From: Buddleja alternifolia
Lineage: Eukaryota; Streptophyta; Magnoliopsida; Lamiales; Scrophulariaceae
Assembly (NCBI GenBank): GCA_019426215.1
Contig: CM033405.1
Coordinates: forward strand, 28,798,199 to 28,862,198
Length of the DNA: 64,000 nucleotides
Reading direction: 5' to 3'
In this document: positions 1-12,518 of the stretch, piece after piece
Numbering within the stretch: position 1 is the first letter of the stretch
Layout: the number at the start of each line of letters is the position of its first letter
Notes under the pieces: model-generated
Databases searched by the model: none
Told to the model about the DNA's origin: nothing
What the model saw: the letters and a program-made list of their open reading frames with translations, nothing else
Translations under genes and position numbers: made by a program

Positions 1-693
1 AGAAAAAGTGGGAAGAAGAGAAAAATTATGGGATGCAAAGAAATTAAGAAATAGAAACAAAAGGGAAAAACAAAAGGAATAGTTAGAAACCGGCCCAGTG
101 GAATACGATAGCAGGGCCAAAGGAAAGATTTTAGTGTGGCGGAATTGAATTGTAACAAAATAAAAGCACTAAAATTTACTTTTTTTCCTGTATCATTTTT
201 TTCTTTCGCTAGAATTTTTTTGATAAATATCCACAATAATGAGTAATCCAAAAGATAGTACAGTGTTCGGACAAAGTCGTAACTTATCTATCCTTTCTTT
301 AAATAAGAGAAAACTTAGGGAACGAAAATCATCATTTATATCACTTAAGACGTATAACTACTGACAACTTTTCATCGTCACTTAACAACCAATTTGTTTT
401 AGCATGAAAACTGATTTCTAAGCTCGAGTAACCTATTAGGAATCAATGCGCATAAAACGAATAAAAGTAAATAAAAAGGCAAGAAAAATAGAGACATAAG
501 ATTTACGTGATTTGACCAAGAATGTCTACGTCCACGGTCTACACTAGAGTTTTTATTGATTGTATGATGATGGATTACATATTACAAAAGAAGAGTATGT
601 ATATATACTCTTGTAGTGTCTTAGAAGATTTATAATCAGATAAGGAAACAAAATCCAGCCTTAAACAACTCCAAAAATGCGTCTTTTACGAGT
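1..693. other. AT-rich noncoding DNA, possible LTR remnant
   Basis: No coding region is convincing here. The stretch around 500-560 (tttacgtgatttgaccaag followed by a 'tacgtccacgg' motif) resembles text often seen near the ends of plant Ty1/copia LTRs. I see no matching second LTR, primer site or target duplication, so this is only a suspicion. Confidence 0.3.
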
Positions 694-868
694 CTTGGTC
701 AACACGCCAGTCAATGCCGCCGGAACACCGCGACGTTCGACCCTGAACGCCGCGGTGATGACCCTACTGCCTTCGAACGCCGCGGCGTTGGAACCTGAAC
801 GCCGCGGTGATGACCCTACTGCCTTTGAACGCCGCGACATTGGACACTGAACGCCGCGGCGATGCCTG
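694..868. repeat. GC-rich 52-bp minisatellite
   Basis: The core AACGCCGCG recurs at 746, 776, 798, 828 and 850, so the spacing alternates 30/22/30/22 and the full period is 52 bp. A degenerate partial copy precedes position 746. The block is rich in CpG and contains CCGCGG palindromes, in sharp contrast to the AT-rich flanks. A 57-codon frame runs through it from an ATG at 677, but it is explained by the repeat and is not called a gene. Confidence 0.75.
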
Positions 869-1130
869 TTGTTCCTTCCTTATACTTCAAATCGCTTCCA
901 ATCAATCTACATATCCCATCAGTAACCTCGATTAGTTATATATGGGGACGGGAAAAATTGGATTTAATTTGTAGACGTACAGATAAAATACGAATGTAAA
1001 AAGAATTATACGAGAGTAATAATGACTTAATTTATTTAATTTTATATATGCATCATGCTTTTACCCATTTTTAGTCCATTGAGATAATTTTTTAAGTCAG
1101 TATCATACTTAATTGATGATTATGACAAAT

Positions 1131-1904
1131 AGGGTTATTTGCATCCACCTCCCCTGAGATATTGCGCTTTGACAAGGATCTCCTCTCATTTATTAAAATT
1201 TGGCCTTCACCATCCCTATATATATGTAAAAAATTATATAAATTTCCTTTGCTACCCTTAGTTATATTTTTTTTCCTATTCTCTGTTTTTCATTTCATTC
1301 CATTCTTTTTTCTATTAAATAGAAAAACTAAACAAATGAGAATTAACCTCCTGAAAGTTTTTCGTTAAAAATAATTCTAACGAATAGTTACTTTTATATA
1401 AAAATAGCAGGTATAACAAACAATACATTAAACTTATTTTAAATAAACTTAAATATGTGTTTTCTCAATCTCCTTTGTATGGTTCTTGAATTATATTTTT
1501 TTTAATATTTCAAACAACTTTTTAATAAATTAGTGGTGCATAACTTTTTATAAACAATAAAGAATTCATATCTTTGATTCCTTATTGCAATAAATAAAAA
1601 TTTGAAAACTCATAAAGTAATTTCCTTTTAATTTCATACTCCCATTTCGTATTATCGTCTTCTCCTTTTTCAATTCGTTTTATTCTTCTTTTCATGAGCT
1701 TGACTTATATTTTTTCTTTTTACTATATAATAAGAAGAAAGGAATGAAATGAAGAATTGAAAATATGAAAATAAAAATATTAAGGGCAAAAGAGGTAGTA
1801 TATATAATTTTTTAGGCATAGGGGTGTTGATGACAAATTTTAATACATGAAGGGAGGTCTTTGCAAAAGCCCAAAACCTCAGGGAAGGTGGATGCGGATA
1901 ACCC
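1131..1904. mobile_element. Foldback MITE, 9-bp target duplication
   Basis: The two ends are long imperfect inverted repeats: the left arm begins with agggttatttgcatccacct and the right arm is its near reverse complement for well over 100 bp. Direct 9-mers atgacaaat (1122-1130) and atgataaat (1905-1913) flank the element and differ at one base. A 9-bp duplication is the usual product of Mutator-like transposases. No transposase is encoded, so the element is non-autonomous. A similar uninterrupted stretch (atgacaaatataaa) is visible near 19594 in unit D. Confidence 0.75.
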
Positions 1905-2689
1905 ATGATAAATATAAAGTTACTAAAATGTAATATGTAGCTTCTATTAATTAAAATTTGTATTTATGTTTGCTTGTGTATTCATACTACTTACGTGAAA
2001 TTTAAAGTAATATGATTTTCTAGGCTTTAAATAAAGAATAAATTATTTATCAAAATGCAGTATCATTCACATTTTAGCATTACTTTCTCATGTATATCAT
2101 GCTTATATTTACTCTGGGAAACATTATCTTATGCGTGCCACTATATTATTTCATCTCTAACTATCACGAAACAGAAATTAAAATAATCAAATTTTCATTG
2201 ATTATTAATTTTATTTTTTGTAATACAATTAATAAGATCGGTATATATAGCTTTTTTTGGTACTTATAAGTGTAATTTGATTTTTAGGTTTTAGATAGAA
2301 TAAGAATTTTTTTTGTCAAAATAAGTATAATAGTGAATGCGCATAATGCGTTTACTTAGGCTCCGTATGGTTGTGTTTTCGGAAATGAATTCTGAGTTTT
2401 TTTGGGGAATGTGTATTACAGAAATTCGTGTGAAAATGTCGACTTAATTTGTTTGTTTGGATGTATTTTTAGAATTTGATTGAAAGTAATGTAGATGTGA
2501 TATAAAGTTAATTTTTATTAGGACTTGATATATGAAATGATTGAGTTGGTTATGAATGTGATGATGATGGGGGAAAAGATATTAAAATAATATTTTTTTA
2601 ATAATGTTATGAGTTGGTAATAAAATAATATGTATATATGTGTGTTATATATATATATACACATATACACACACATAATATAATATATA

Positions 2690-3576
2690 GAGCTATTAAC
2701 ACTAATCATCCCCCATGTCAAAAGTGTCACTTTAATCCCTCTTGTGAAAAAATTATCACTTTCATCCCTCATGTCCATAATTTGTACCCAGATGGTCCTT
2801 TTTTTGACATTCCGACCAGATTTTCTGGTTTCCCACGCGAAAATAGGTCTATCCACGCATATATCATGCGCGTCATCACGAGAAAATTCATAACTCATTG
2901 TAGAAAGCTCAGATTCATGAACCGTTTTCTTCCCATGAAACTAAACACATAGGACTATCCACGCATATATCGAACATAATCAGAAAACGTCTATAACAAA
3001 GCAGTTTTGTATTAAAAAATTAGCTAAAAATCTGTCGGCTGTGTAGACAGCTGTGTGCGTCTTCACGAGAAAATTCATAACTCATTGTAGGAAGCTCGGA
3101 TTCATGAACCATTTTCTTCACATAAAACTAGACACGTAGGTCTATCCACGCATATATTGCACATAATCAGAAGACGTCTAGAACAATGCAGTTTTGTATT
3201 AAAAAATTAGCTAAGCATCATTTTTGACAGATTTTTAGCTAATTTTTTAATACAAAACTGCTTTGTTCTAGACGTCTCCTGATTTTGTGCAATATATGCG
3301 TGGATAGACCTATGTGTCTAGCTTCATGGGAAGAAAACGGTTCATGAATCTGAGCTTTCTACAATGAGTTATGAATTTTCTCGTGAAGACATGCATGATA
3401 TATGCGTGGATAGCCCTATTTTCGCATGGAAAGCCGAAAAATCTGGTCGGAGTTTCAAAAAAAGGAACATTTGGGTACAAATTATGGACATGAGGGATGA
3501 AAGTGACAATTTTTTCACAAGAGGGACTAAAGTGACACTTTTGCGTGACATGGGGTATGATTAGCGTTAATAGCTC
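2690..3576. mobile_element. Foldback MITE, 9-bp target duplication
   Basis: It begins GAGCTATTAAC and ends GTTAATAGCTC, with inverted arms of several hundred bases that nearly meet at about 3225. The flanking 9-mers taatatata (2681-2689 and 3577-3585) are identical. The arms contain the 'ccctcatgtccataatttg' text typical of this local foldback group. Open frames inside it are mirror images across the two arms and are not genes. Confidence 0.8.
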
Positions 3577-3638
3577 TAATATATATTATACAAATAGAAT
3601 GAAAAGACAAAAAAAGAAAAAAAGAGGCAGCCAGACAG

Positions 3639-3688
3639 TGGGGGGCGTTCATGGGTTGGGTGGGGGGGTGGGGGTGGGGGTGGGGGCC
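3639..3688 (+). repeat. G-run tract with G-quadruplex potential
   Basis: Successive runs of three to seven G separated by single T or TT lie between 3653 and 3687, flanked by gggggcgttcat-like words on both sides. The tract meets the usual four-run G-quadruplex pattern several times over. It lies inside DNA inserted into unit A. Confidence 0.6.
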
Positions 3689-5059
3689 GTTCATTTTTAG
3701 TTTTTTTTTTTTTGTCACCTGTTCATTTCTTTTTAGCTTTAGATTTTTATCTTTTTTCCATTTCGTGTTTTCTTTTCAATTTTATATTTTAAAAGTTCAA
3801 GAAAATTGAATCTTGCTCGTGTATATTTATAATAGTAAGTGTAATTATACGGTTCGCATTGGACAAATATAAAAATAAGATGTGGTCCATATATGCAATA
3901 TTTTATGAAATGTGTAAATATGATTGGAGCATAAGTAGTTCTATATTTCTTTTTCCATTTACATATAATATTTTATTTCCAATTTGATTGAGGCAAATTT
4001 ATTTCCATCTTCTTATAATGAGATACTATGACGTTACAAAAAATCTTTGCTCGAGCTCGAGCCGAGAAATTTGATGAGACTCGGCTCGAGCTCGGCTCTT
4101 GGGCAACCCTATTAAATATCACGTTAGTACCAAAATGAAATAATCGAGATTCAGTCGGTATTTATTTGAATATTGAGAAGTTAAAAAAGTATAATTTAAA
4201 ATTCAATAAACAACAAACGAAATTATTAAAATGAAATTATAAATCACACTGTATTGTATATACTTTTGGTAAAAGCATGGTCAATTAAGTCTCAATTCAA
4301 GTACACATATTATTAAATATATATGAAATATTAAGTATTAAATCACACAATTTTTTTTTTCAAATTATATATTATTAAATATTATTTAATAATAATTGGA
4401 ATATTTGAAAAATTGAATAGGAATTTTTATTATATAAAATATGAAAAAGTAAGAAAGATAATTAGTTGGATAATGGGATAATGTAATTAATGACAAAATA
4501 TTGTGAAAAGATTGAAATGATTGGTTGTTATATAGGAGAATGAGTAGTGTATTTAAAATTTGACCATTTTCAGTTGAATTTGACCATACATAGCCTTAAT
4601 GTCTAAAAGAACGAGTATCTTTTATTGAGTTCAAAATGTATATGTGAAAAAGAGAATATTATTCAATTATTCATAAGTGCATGTACTTAACGTGTGTAAT
4701 ACAACTTTTTAACAAAGAGGTACTAACTAGAAAAACAAACCTATATCATGAAACCGGAGAATGTTTTGACACATAATGTTGAGATGAAATAGCATTTGTT
4801 GCTAATTTGTAGTTAGCTCAAAATATGTATTCATTTCTTAAATCGTTGGTAATGATCAGCAAATTTCCTTTCTTTCATGATTTTCCTTGCTATTTTGTTG
4901 TTTTTTTTGTGGTGATCATGGGCCTATTCATATATAGTTTATGACAAATATAAAGTCCATAGGAGAGTCATCTATGACTTACTGTTTTTTGCATAGTAAT
5001 GTGCTTGTCATGAAAATAAATCAGGCAAACATATTTTACCCATTTGTCCTGTATGTATA

Positions 5060-5610
5060 TGATCTGACCCAAATCCGTAGACTCGAATCTACCAGTCTGG
5101 AAGGACTTGAACCCTATCCTCGAGTATGATTATGAAGATTATGGACTGCACTCAATGATAATTAAACTACCTACGTACCTAATTAAGATCAAGTCAACGT
5201 AGTTCTATATTAACGTAGACAGTCAGGGTCGTACTCAGATATCGATTCTAACTCCCAAATTTATATGTATATAGGATCATACTTTGTAGTTTATAGACTC
5301 GTTATTGAGTAGATACGAGGCTAAAACTAGAGAGAATATCTTCAAGATTTCAACCCTCAATAAACGCTCTGAGGGGGTATTTATAGTTTCCACCCTGTAC
5401 CAGTGGTTGGTGGGCATGTATAGGCTATCAACAGGTGGCACTCTTGGACGGTCGGATCTTACGAATTGTGGGGTCGAGACAATGAATGACCCGACCCATT
5501 ACTGTTACTCTAGAGAGGATCCTCAGCCCAGAGTCACGTTTTGGGCCTAGATTGGGCCTAGGACCTCTGTTTTCATACTATGGGCCTGAGGACCGTAATT
5601 TGGTATATCA
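5060..5610 (-). repeat. 3' LTR of the truncated Tat element
   Basis: On the minus strand it runs from TGATATACC (5610) to GGTCAGATCA (5060), giving matching TGAT/ATCA termini. It is preceded by a purine-rich stretch (agtgaggacttaa) that can serve as polypurine tract. A TATA box in the right orientation (CTATAAATAC, 5377-5386) supports LTR identity. The outer edge coincides exactly with the end of homology to array unit A. No second LTR is present to confirm the borders. Confidence 0.55.
5377..5386 (-). promoter_or_regulatory. LTR TATA box
   Basis: CTATAAATAC on the minus strand, inside the putative LTR and followed by a C-rich segment. It points toward pol, as an LTR promoter would. Confidence 0.5.
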
Positions 5611-6079
5611 TTAAGTCCTCACTTCATCAGTTTGAAGAATTAGTCGTGTAACGACTCGAATTCATGCTGAGGAAGTAGTAATTAGGTAACGACCCTATTT
5701 ATGTGAGTTGAGTTCGTACCTGTATCCATATACGAATTCAGTGGGTGTTCCAACTCAATCATTTCTCCTTTTTCATTTATTATTTTTTTATCATAAATGA
5801 TTGTTTTATTATTAATTAATCTATATTAATAAGGATCATTATTACTCAGCCGTTGTGGCTTTTAGCAATGGGCATGTCATTTGGGCATTTAAAGCTTCTT
5901 CAGTCGTGTTTCCTTATACCAAGAGACGTGTAGCTCAATTAATGCCCAGCCGTCACATCCTTTGGCCTCAAAAGTCGTGATGTTTAATGACATCAGTTAC
6001 TTTTCATCTCAAGCATCCCTTCCCTTTAACCGTTAGATGTGATTAATCTGGACCGTTCACACCTCTTCCTTTTATCTCC

Positions 6080-6089
6080 CTATAAATAG
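6080..6089 (+). promoter_or_regulatory. TATA box of the antisense ORF
   Basis: CTATAAATAG lies about 150 bp upstream of the ATG at 6241 and is followed by a pyrimidine-rich leader. It faces the opposite way to the LTR TATA box, so the antisense ORF seems to carry its own internal promoter. Confidence 0.5.
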
Positions 6090-6240
6090 TCCCTCAAGAT
6101 TTTTGCTTTTTACTTTCACTTGTGCTTTTCTAGAGAGAGAATTTCATAGAGGGAGGTAAAATCTCACAGCAATAAACGAGTTGAGTTCAAGTTCTTCTTC
6201 ACTACTCTCGTACGTACTCTTCTCTTAATCTTTTATTACT

Positions 6241-8546
6241 ATGGCTCGTACTGGATCTTCTGCCTCTGTTAATAATAACGAAATCTCAATTTTTCTAGTG
6301 AAGAGACAAGGTCAGATGCTCGGTTGTTTGGTCGAGAGGTTCGTTCCACCGAGTGATGTTCCCGAGTCATCACATAGGAATCAAGCTCTAGGGTTGTCAA
6401 CTGGGAATGAGGGTAGAGAACTCGTAGATCTAGAGAGTCATGCTGATGTGAACACACATATTACTTGGCTTAACCAAGTTTCAACTGTTAGACAACTAGA
6501 GAGAACAAGCTAAGGGTTAAATATTTTATTCGTCTAGTTTATGAAATTCGCTTCCCAGGTCCTTCAGATTGTATGCATAAACCACCCGTAGGTTTTCGTA
6601 CATTTCATAGTGCTCATTTGATCTCTGGCGTTAGGTTTCCCCTCCATGTAAGTATTAATGATATTTTGTAAAGTTATGGACTTTGTCCCACCAAGCTTTT
6701 ACCTAATTCGTATAAACATATAGTACTTTTTATAATTTTAATGACTGCTTACGGGAAACAAGCTAGTATAGCTAATTTTCATAGAATGTTTTTCCTTAAT
6801 TACTGTAAGAAGTCGACCCAGCGTGGTTTCTTTTTCTTCTCACCCCGTCAAGATGCTATTTTTCAAGCTCATAACCGCGATTCGTTTGGACGGTAGAAGG
6901 ATAATTACAATTTTATCTCACGCCCAAAGAATGAAAATTGGCTCATTTCTAGGCAATGGTGCGTCAGGGAACGAGAGTTAGAAGTAGGGAATCTGACTTG
7001 GGAACGAGGGTTCTTAGAAGAGTTAGTTTATGTTCCTTATATTCCTGAAAAACTCATGACTGAGTCCATACTCGTTTCTTGTGGTCTGAGATCAGCATCT
7101 ATTCCTGGAGTTCCTAACCTAGGTAAGCCTCATTTCTTTTACTGTTTTAATTTATCATGTTTATTGAATGTAAAATCCAACTTCTCTTGCAGAAATGGCA
7201 ACTCGTCTGGCTCGTTTAGCCGCCTCCGAGATGAAGAGGAATCCTCCGCATCAGAGGGTTCCCAAAGCTAACAAAGGGCTATCACTCCACTCGTACAAAC
7301 GACCCCAAAAACCTCACGTGGTTTAGGACGAGATCGAACTGCACTGAGGATCGTTACTCCTAGTTCTCGCCCAATTTCTGCTACTCGTGGAGAAGCACAA
7401 GTTGAAATTTCCATGGATCCCGAGCCTGCCGTTGCTCTTTCTAAATGGCCACCCCTAGCTGAGTTCAGCAGAGCCAAACGCCGAAGGGAGACGACCTCAG
7501 ACGAAGATCGTGTTCTTCCGGGTACTCGTTCAACTTCCGTAGATCTAGTTGAGAGGTTGGAAGCCCTCAATCTAAAAGACTATAAAGAGTACAACATAGC
7601 GAATCGATGCAAAGAAGATTCACAGCATGATCCAATTCTTCCTGATTGGAGGATTTATCCTCAAAGTTCTATACTGGCCGGACCTCATGGAACGAGTGTG
7701 GCCTTGGAAATGTATCATAATATGATACTTCCTCTTGATAAAGCCATCCTGATCGAGCAATTCTATATGGTTGTGGAAAGGCTAGGTGCCTCCCACTTAA
7801 TGAAGGTTTTTTTTTTATATTCGAATATTTTTATTTTTTTTATTTTATACTTATCATAATTTAACCCTATGTAGGTTTCTGCTTGTTTGCATGACCTGGC
7901 TCTTAGCTGTGCTGGTTTAATGGACTATCTACGAATCAAGAAGTCTAGGTTCACGAAGTATATGGCCGATACAGCCGCCGAACGAAGCTCCTTTGCAACC
8001 GTCAAGAACGAGTTGATGGAATCCAGTAGGCTACTTACTGCCAAGAGAATGAGCCATCAGCAAGCAATAAAGGCTTTAGAAGAAGACAACTCTCATAAGG
8101 TGGCTAATTATGAGGCTCGCATTGAGCAACTAAAAAAGGAGTTGGAAGAGGCACACGAGTCTGGGAAGACTGCAGGCAGGAACGAGTTTTTGGCCTCTCA
8201 GGAATATGCTGATGAGCTCACCAAAAGTCGCTATGGTGGGGCTCGTGACTTCATGTCATCTACTATCTTTGATCGAATGCTTCTTTCAAAGGCATTGAAG
8301 GATGAGAAAGACGGGTTCTTCAAGTGTCTTGACTATGGAAACCTCTTGGCTACGTTCAAGCCTAACTTCGACATTGGATGTCTTGAGGAGTGTTACAAAC
8401 GTAACTTGCTTCGGGACTCGTTCTCTGCTGAGGATCCAGGCATCGAGCCCATCGAATTCCCTGAGTTTGCCTCATTAGCTCCTTGGTATAAGCCCCCGGT
8501 TAATCCTGCGCAGTCCTCAACTCAAAGAGAAGGAGATCCAAATTGA
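6241..8546 (+). pseudogene. Antisense ORF of Tat element (Transposase_28-like), broken
   Basis: A protein gene on the strand opposite to pol, lying between integrase and the 3' LTR. Its first part resembles the plant 'putative gypsy-type transposon' domain (Pfam Transposase_28): a phrase like FPGPSDCMHKPPVGFRTFH, then RFPLH, LLPNSYK and a FFFFSPR block. The last part (from 7876) is a charged coiled coil followed by a conserved C-terminal segment. Two introns fit GT-AG: about 7122-7192 (GTAAGC...TTGCAG) and about 7806-7875 (donor gttttt, acceptor tgtag). It is broken by frameshifts near 6500 and 7275 and by stops near 6668 and 6895. Function is unknown; proteins of this kind are known only from retrotransposons. 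The assignment is from remembered family text. Confidence 0.6.
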
Positions 8547-9011
8547 TTTTGAGTTTTTATTATTTTAAATTACGATGTTTTGGTAGCTTTGTGTGGCTGA
8601 GGATAATGGTCTTTTTATAGCCCTGTATGGCGATTTTCAGGTTTTTGTGAATTTATGATACTTGGAACTCGTTCATTCGGCTTAGTATTGGTAACTTGTT
8701 TATGTGTTATGTTAATTAATGTTTCAGTTTTTTGTTGCATGTCTCAAGCTCGTTTTTGAATCACTTTTTAGATTCAACCATCAAAGTTCAAACATGTCCA
8801 TATATTTCAGTAATCATTTCTAAACTCATGTTGTAGTATATACTATTTTGTAAATCCAATTTTCATACCCAATCATTAAATTTCAATATTCCATCATGCC
8901 TGAATTCGTTACTTGGAACAACTTGTTTCTGAGTTCATTTTATACACTAGTTTCAGTTGTACAAGTATTACTGATCGTGTCGATACACAGAATTTTCTTA
9001 AATTGTCTATG
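8547..9011. other. Spacer between antisense ORF and integrase
   Basis: AT-rich noncoding DNA between the convergent ends of the antisense ORF and pol. It probably holds both 3' untranslated regions. Nothing else is recognisable. Confidence 0.5.
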
Positions 9012-11974
9012 TGCCATGGTCAAGGTAGATCTTTGCCCTGCAGATCTTGTAGTCTGTACGTCATTCTTGTTGTTATTTTCATGACTTTATAGGGACCATC
9101 CCAATTAGCTTCCAGTTTTTTCACATGCTTCAAGACTTCCACTCTTTTCAACACCAAATCACCTACTTGAAAACATCTCGTTTTTACCCTCTTGTTGTGT
9201 GCTCTTGCCATAGTGCTCTTCTGTCTTAGTATACTCGCATATGCTCATTCCCTTCTCTCCTCTATCACTTCAAGCTCAATTTTGCACCATGATGTGATAG
9301 ATTTTCCATTGAATTGAGTCCCATTATCAAAAATAAGGATCCTGGGAATGCCAAACCTGCAAATGATATTCGTTTGGCAAATGATATTCTTCCAAATGAG
9401 CATTATGATTATAAACATAGTGTGTATTCGGCGTTTTTAGGTTCATTAACCTGCAAATGATATTCTTCCAAATGAAGTCAATGATTACATTTTCAGTAAT
9501 CCGAGCTACAGCTTCCGCTTCAATCCATTTTGTAAAATGCTCCACTGCCACAATAATAAACTTCTTTTATTTTGAGCCAAATGAAATGGACCCGCAGATG
9601 AGTTCATGTGTATGTTGTCAGTAATTACCCTCGTTTCTTAAAACGAGTTACCGATAAACTTTAAAACACATTAACCTAATATATTGATGCCCCATTGGTC
9701 GAATGCATATGCAATTTTTATCACCTCCATTGGTTTTCCCAGTTGGTGTATTTCATTGGAGTGCAATTGACATTGTTTGCATCGTTTGACAAATTCTTGT
9801 GCATCCTTAACGAGCGTCGGCCAGAAATATCCTTATCGTGTGATTTTTTGTGCCAATGATCGTCCCACGGAATGATTTCCACAACTCCCTTCATGTATTT
9901 CCTTCAAAATGCAATCAGTTTCTGTAGGAGTGAGGCAACGAAACAAGGGTCCAGTATTTGACCTCTTATACAACTCATCATTTAAGATGGTAAAACGAGC
10001 TACTCTCCCCACCAATCTCCGAGCTTCGAGTTTGTCCCCTGGCAGGGCTCCTTCGAAGAGATATTCTACAATGGGTCATTTCCAACTCATATCTTCTTGA
10101 AGAGGCATAATCGCAGTCAAAGGTTCTAATTCTGAATGTTCTGACACAAGTAACAATATGGTACGACTCGTTGACCCTACAATCTGATTTGCAAACTTGG
10201 ATAGTGCATCAGCTATTTGATTTTCATCCCTTGGTACCTGACACAACTCAATCTTCTCAAATTCATTCATTAGTTGCTTCGTTATCTGCAAGTATTTGAT
10301 CATGGTTTTTTCTTTTGCCTCTTAGGTTCCCGCAATTTGTCGGGCTACCAATTGTATATCATTAAACACTTTCAAATTCTTTATTTCTAGTGTCTTTGCC
10401 ATCCTTAATCCTGCAATTAGTGCTTCATATTCTGCCTCATTATTCGTCACAACAAAATGTAACTTGATCGCAAATTCCAGGTCATTTCCTTTTGGAGTTC
10501 GTAAACAATTCCCAACTCCACCTCGTCTCGTCATTGAAGATCCATCTACATGCAGCGACCATGGAGTCGTTTCCAATGATGTAACCGATGCTATCAACTC
10601 TGGGTTGAAAGTCATTTCCACCAAAAAATCTGTCATCACTTGAGCTTTTGTTGAGGTATGACTCTTGTATTCAACACTAAACTCCCCCAGTTCAATTGCC
10701 CATTTCACGAGGCGACCCAAAACATCTGGTTTTTCCAGTACTTGTTTTAATGGTTGATTCGTTAGTACAATCACATGATGGGATTGAAAATATGGTCTCA
10801 CCTTTCGGGCCGCAGTCATTAATGCTAGTGCCCATTTTTCAATTTTCGGATAGTTCAACTCGACTCCTTGCATCAATTTACTGACATAATAAACTGGACG
10901 ATGGTCACCATCCACCTCTCGAACGAGTACATCGCTTAGGACTACTGAAGAGATTGCCAAGTATAGGATCAATGGTTTCCCTGATACTGGTTTTGTCAAC
11001 AGTGGGGGAGATGACAAATAAATTTTCAACTCGTTAAAGGCATTTTCACACTCGTCTGTCCATTCAAATCGTTTTACATTTCTTGAGATTTTAAAGAAGT
11101 GTAGGCCCTTATCGGCTGATCGTGATATAAAATGATTCAAACTTGCCATTCTTCCTGTTAATTGTTGTACATCTTTTATACTCGTTGGGGATTGCATACC
11201 CAAGATAGCCTCAATTTTTTCGGGATTAGCTTTGATCCCTCGTTGGGTTACCATGTACTCTAGAAACTTGCCACCTCGGACACCGAAGGTACATTTTGTG
11301 GATTCAACTTCAGGCCATATTCTTTCATTATAGCGAACGATTTTTTCAAATGTGCTAAGTGGTCGTTCTCGTTCGTGCTCTTTACAAGCATATCATCCAC
11401 ATATACCTCCATAGTTTTTCCAATCTCTTCCTCAAACATCATATTAACAAGTTTTTGGTATGTTGCCCCTGAATTTCTCAATCCAAAGAGCATAACATTG
11501 TAACAGTAAACTCCTCTCGCTGTAACGAACACAATCTTGTCTCGATCCTCTTCCGTCATCATTATTTGATTAAAGTATTGATAGGCATCCATCATACTCA
11601 ATAACACACAATCTACAGTAGAATCTACAAGCAAATCTATACGAGGCAAAGGATAAGGGTCACGAGGACAAACTTTATTCAAATATGTAAAGTCAGTACA
11701 CACTCGCCATTTTTATCCCGCTTTGGGTACAAGAACTACATTAGCGAGCTAATCCGTAAATTGGATCTCGTTTACATAGCCTACATCTAGGAGTTTTTTT
11801 ACTTCGTCTTCGATTATCATGTCTCTGTCCAGACCAAAATTCCTTCATTTTTGTCGGACAGGCTTCACCTCTGGATCCATATTCAAGCGATGTACAATGA
11901 ACGAAGGATTGATGCCCTGAAAATCTGCAGTCTTCCATGCGAACATATCCGAGTATAGAAACATATACGAACAT
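9012..11974 (-). pseudogene. Tat pol relic (RT, RNase H, integrase)
   Basis: Minus-strand pieces in normal order. RT has CTDFTYLN, PLPRID, MMDAYQYFNQ and a catalytic YVDD at 11392-11403. Next come the RT connection (GIKANPEKIEAI) and RNase H. A second RNase H-like domain (LHVDGSS, NNEAEYEAL) follows, which is diagnostic of the Tat lineage. Then come an integrase zinc-finger stretch, a core fragment (KWIEAEA, KNIICR) and the C-terminal domain (QVGDLVLKR, GPYKV). Frameshifts and stops occur near 11275, 10315, 10070, 9830 and 11700. The integrase core is scrambled near 9350-9480 by a local duplication of an 'aatgatattcttccaaatga' segment. The catalytic RT residues are still present, but no long frame survives. 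Confidence 0.85.
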
Positions 11975-12186
11975 ATCCGAGTAAAAGTGAATTCATCAAA
12001 ACTTGACAGCCTAAAGTAGTTTGTCTTGACCCGTCATGCTTTCTGTACAACATAGATTACATATGAACACCTAATAAATATATATCTTTCAAAATGAGCT
12101 GATGGACACAATGTGGAAATGTAGTCATGACGGAAAATAAGATGAAAATAAAATATTATAATAGATTGTCAGGATATTTTCAGCGA

Positions 12187-12309
12187 GAAACATTAATTAA
12201 TATTATATAAAAATTAACGTAGAATATATACAAGGATAAAAATTAACGTAGAATATATTGTATAGAATATATTATATAAAAATTAACGTAGAATATTAAT
12301 TAATGTTTC
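12187..12309. repeat. Inverted-repeat filler at unit B deletion junction
   Basis: Perfect 18-bp inverted arms (12187-12204 and 12292-12309) enclose three copies of an 'aaattaacgtagaatat' motif. It occupies exactly the point where unit B has lost 1.7 kb relative to C and D. It may be a short hairpin insertion or repair filler. Confidence 0.6.
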
Positions 12310-12381
12310 TAACTAATAATATACAAAAATTTGTTAGGGCTAATTATTTTCTTATATGATGCATGTCCGAATATATACATG

Positions 12382-12412
<31 letters not shown>

Positions 12413-12518
12413 TATTATTATTAAGGAGTTGAGGGCATATTTAAACAACTTGTATTACTGTTTCGCTTAAAGAACTAAACTTTATGTACTAATGTATATT
12501 CTTGTGTCCACATTCCCG

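Larger units (their letters stand above)
1914..5059 (+). repeat. Array unit A: upstream part only, interrupted
   Basis: Bases 1918-2360 match the upstream DNA of units C (about 15350-15785) and D (about 19650-20050). Bases 4590-5059 match C (about 15910-16343) and D (about 20090-20520). About 2.2 kb in between is inserted, including the foldback at 2690-3576. Homology stops at 5059, roughly 180 bp before where the signal exon would start, at the edge of a retrotransposon. No defensin exon of this unit was found. Bases 4050-4113 hold a fragment of the CTCGAG-rich repeat also seen at 61.75-62.19 kb. Confidence 0.7.
5060..11984 (-). mobile_element. Truncated Tat-lineage Ty3 retrotransposon
   Basis: Read on the minus strand the order is RT, RNase H, second RNase H-like domain, integrase, spacer, an ORF on the opposite strand, then a 3' LTR. 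This is the Tat arrangement with an antisense ORF between pol and the 3' LTR. The 5' LTR, gag and protease are missing: the element ends within the region just before RT, where array unit B begins (11985). It separates unit A's upstream DNA from unit B. Confidence 0.75.

Noticed and set aside
2518..3564. Open frames of 60-126 codons on both strands with similar peptides
   Set aside because: They are mirror copies in the two arms of the foldback element at 2690-3576.
6060..6240. Reading the CTATAAATAG region as a 5' LTR promoter of a plus-strand retrotransposon
   Set aside because: The adjacent pol is on the minus strand, and the LTR TATA box at 5377-5386 points that way. The plus-strand TATA better serves the antisense ORF.
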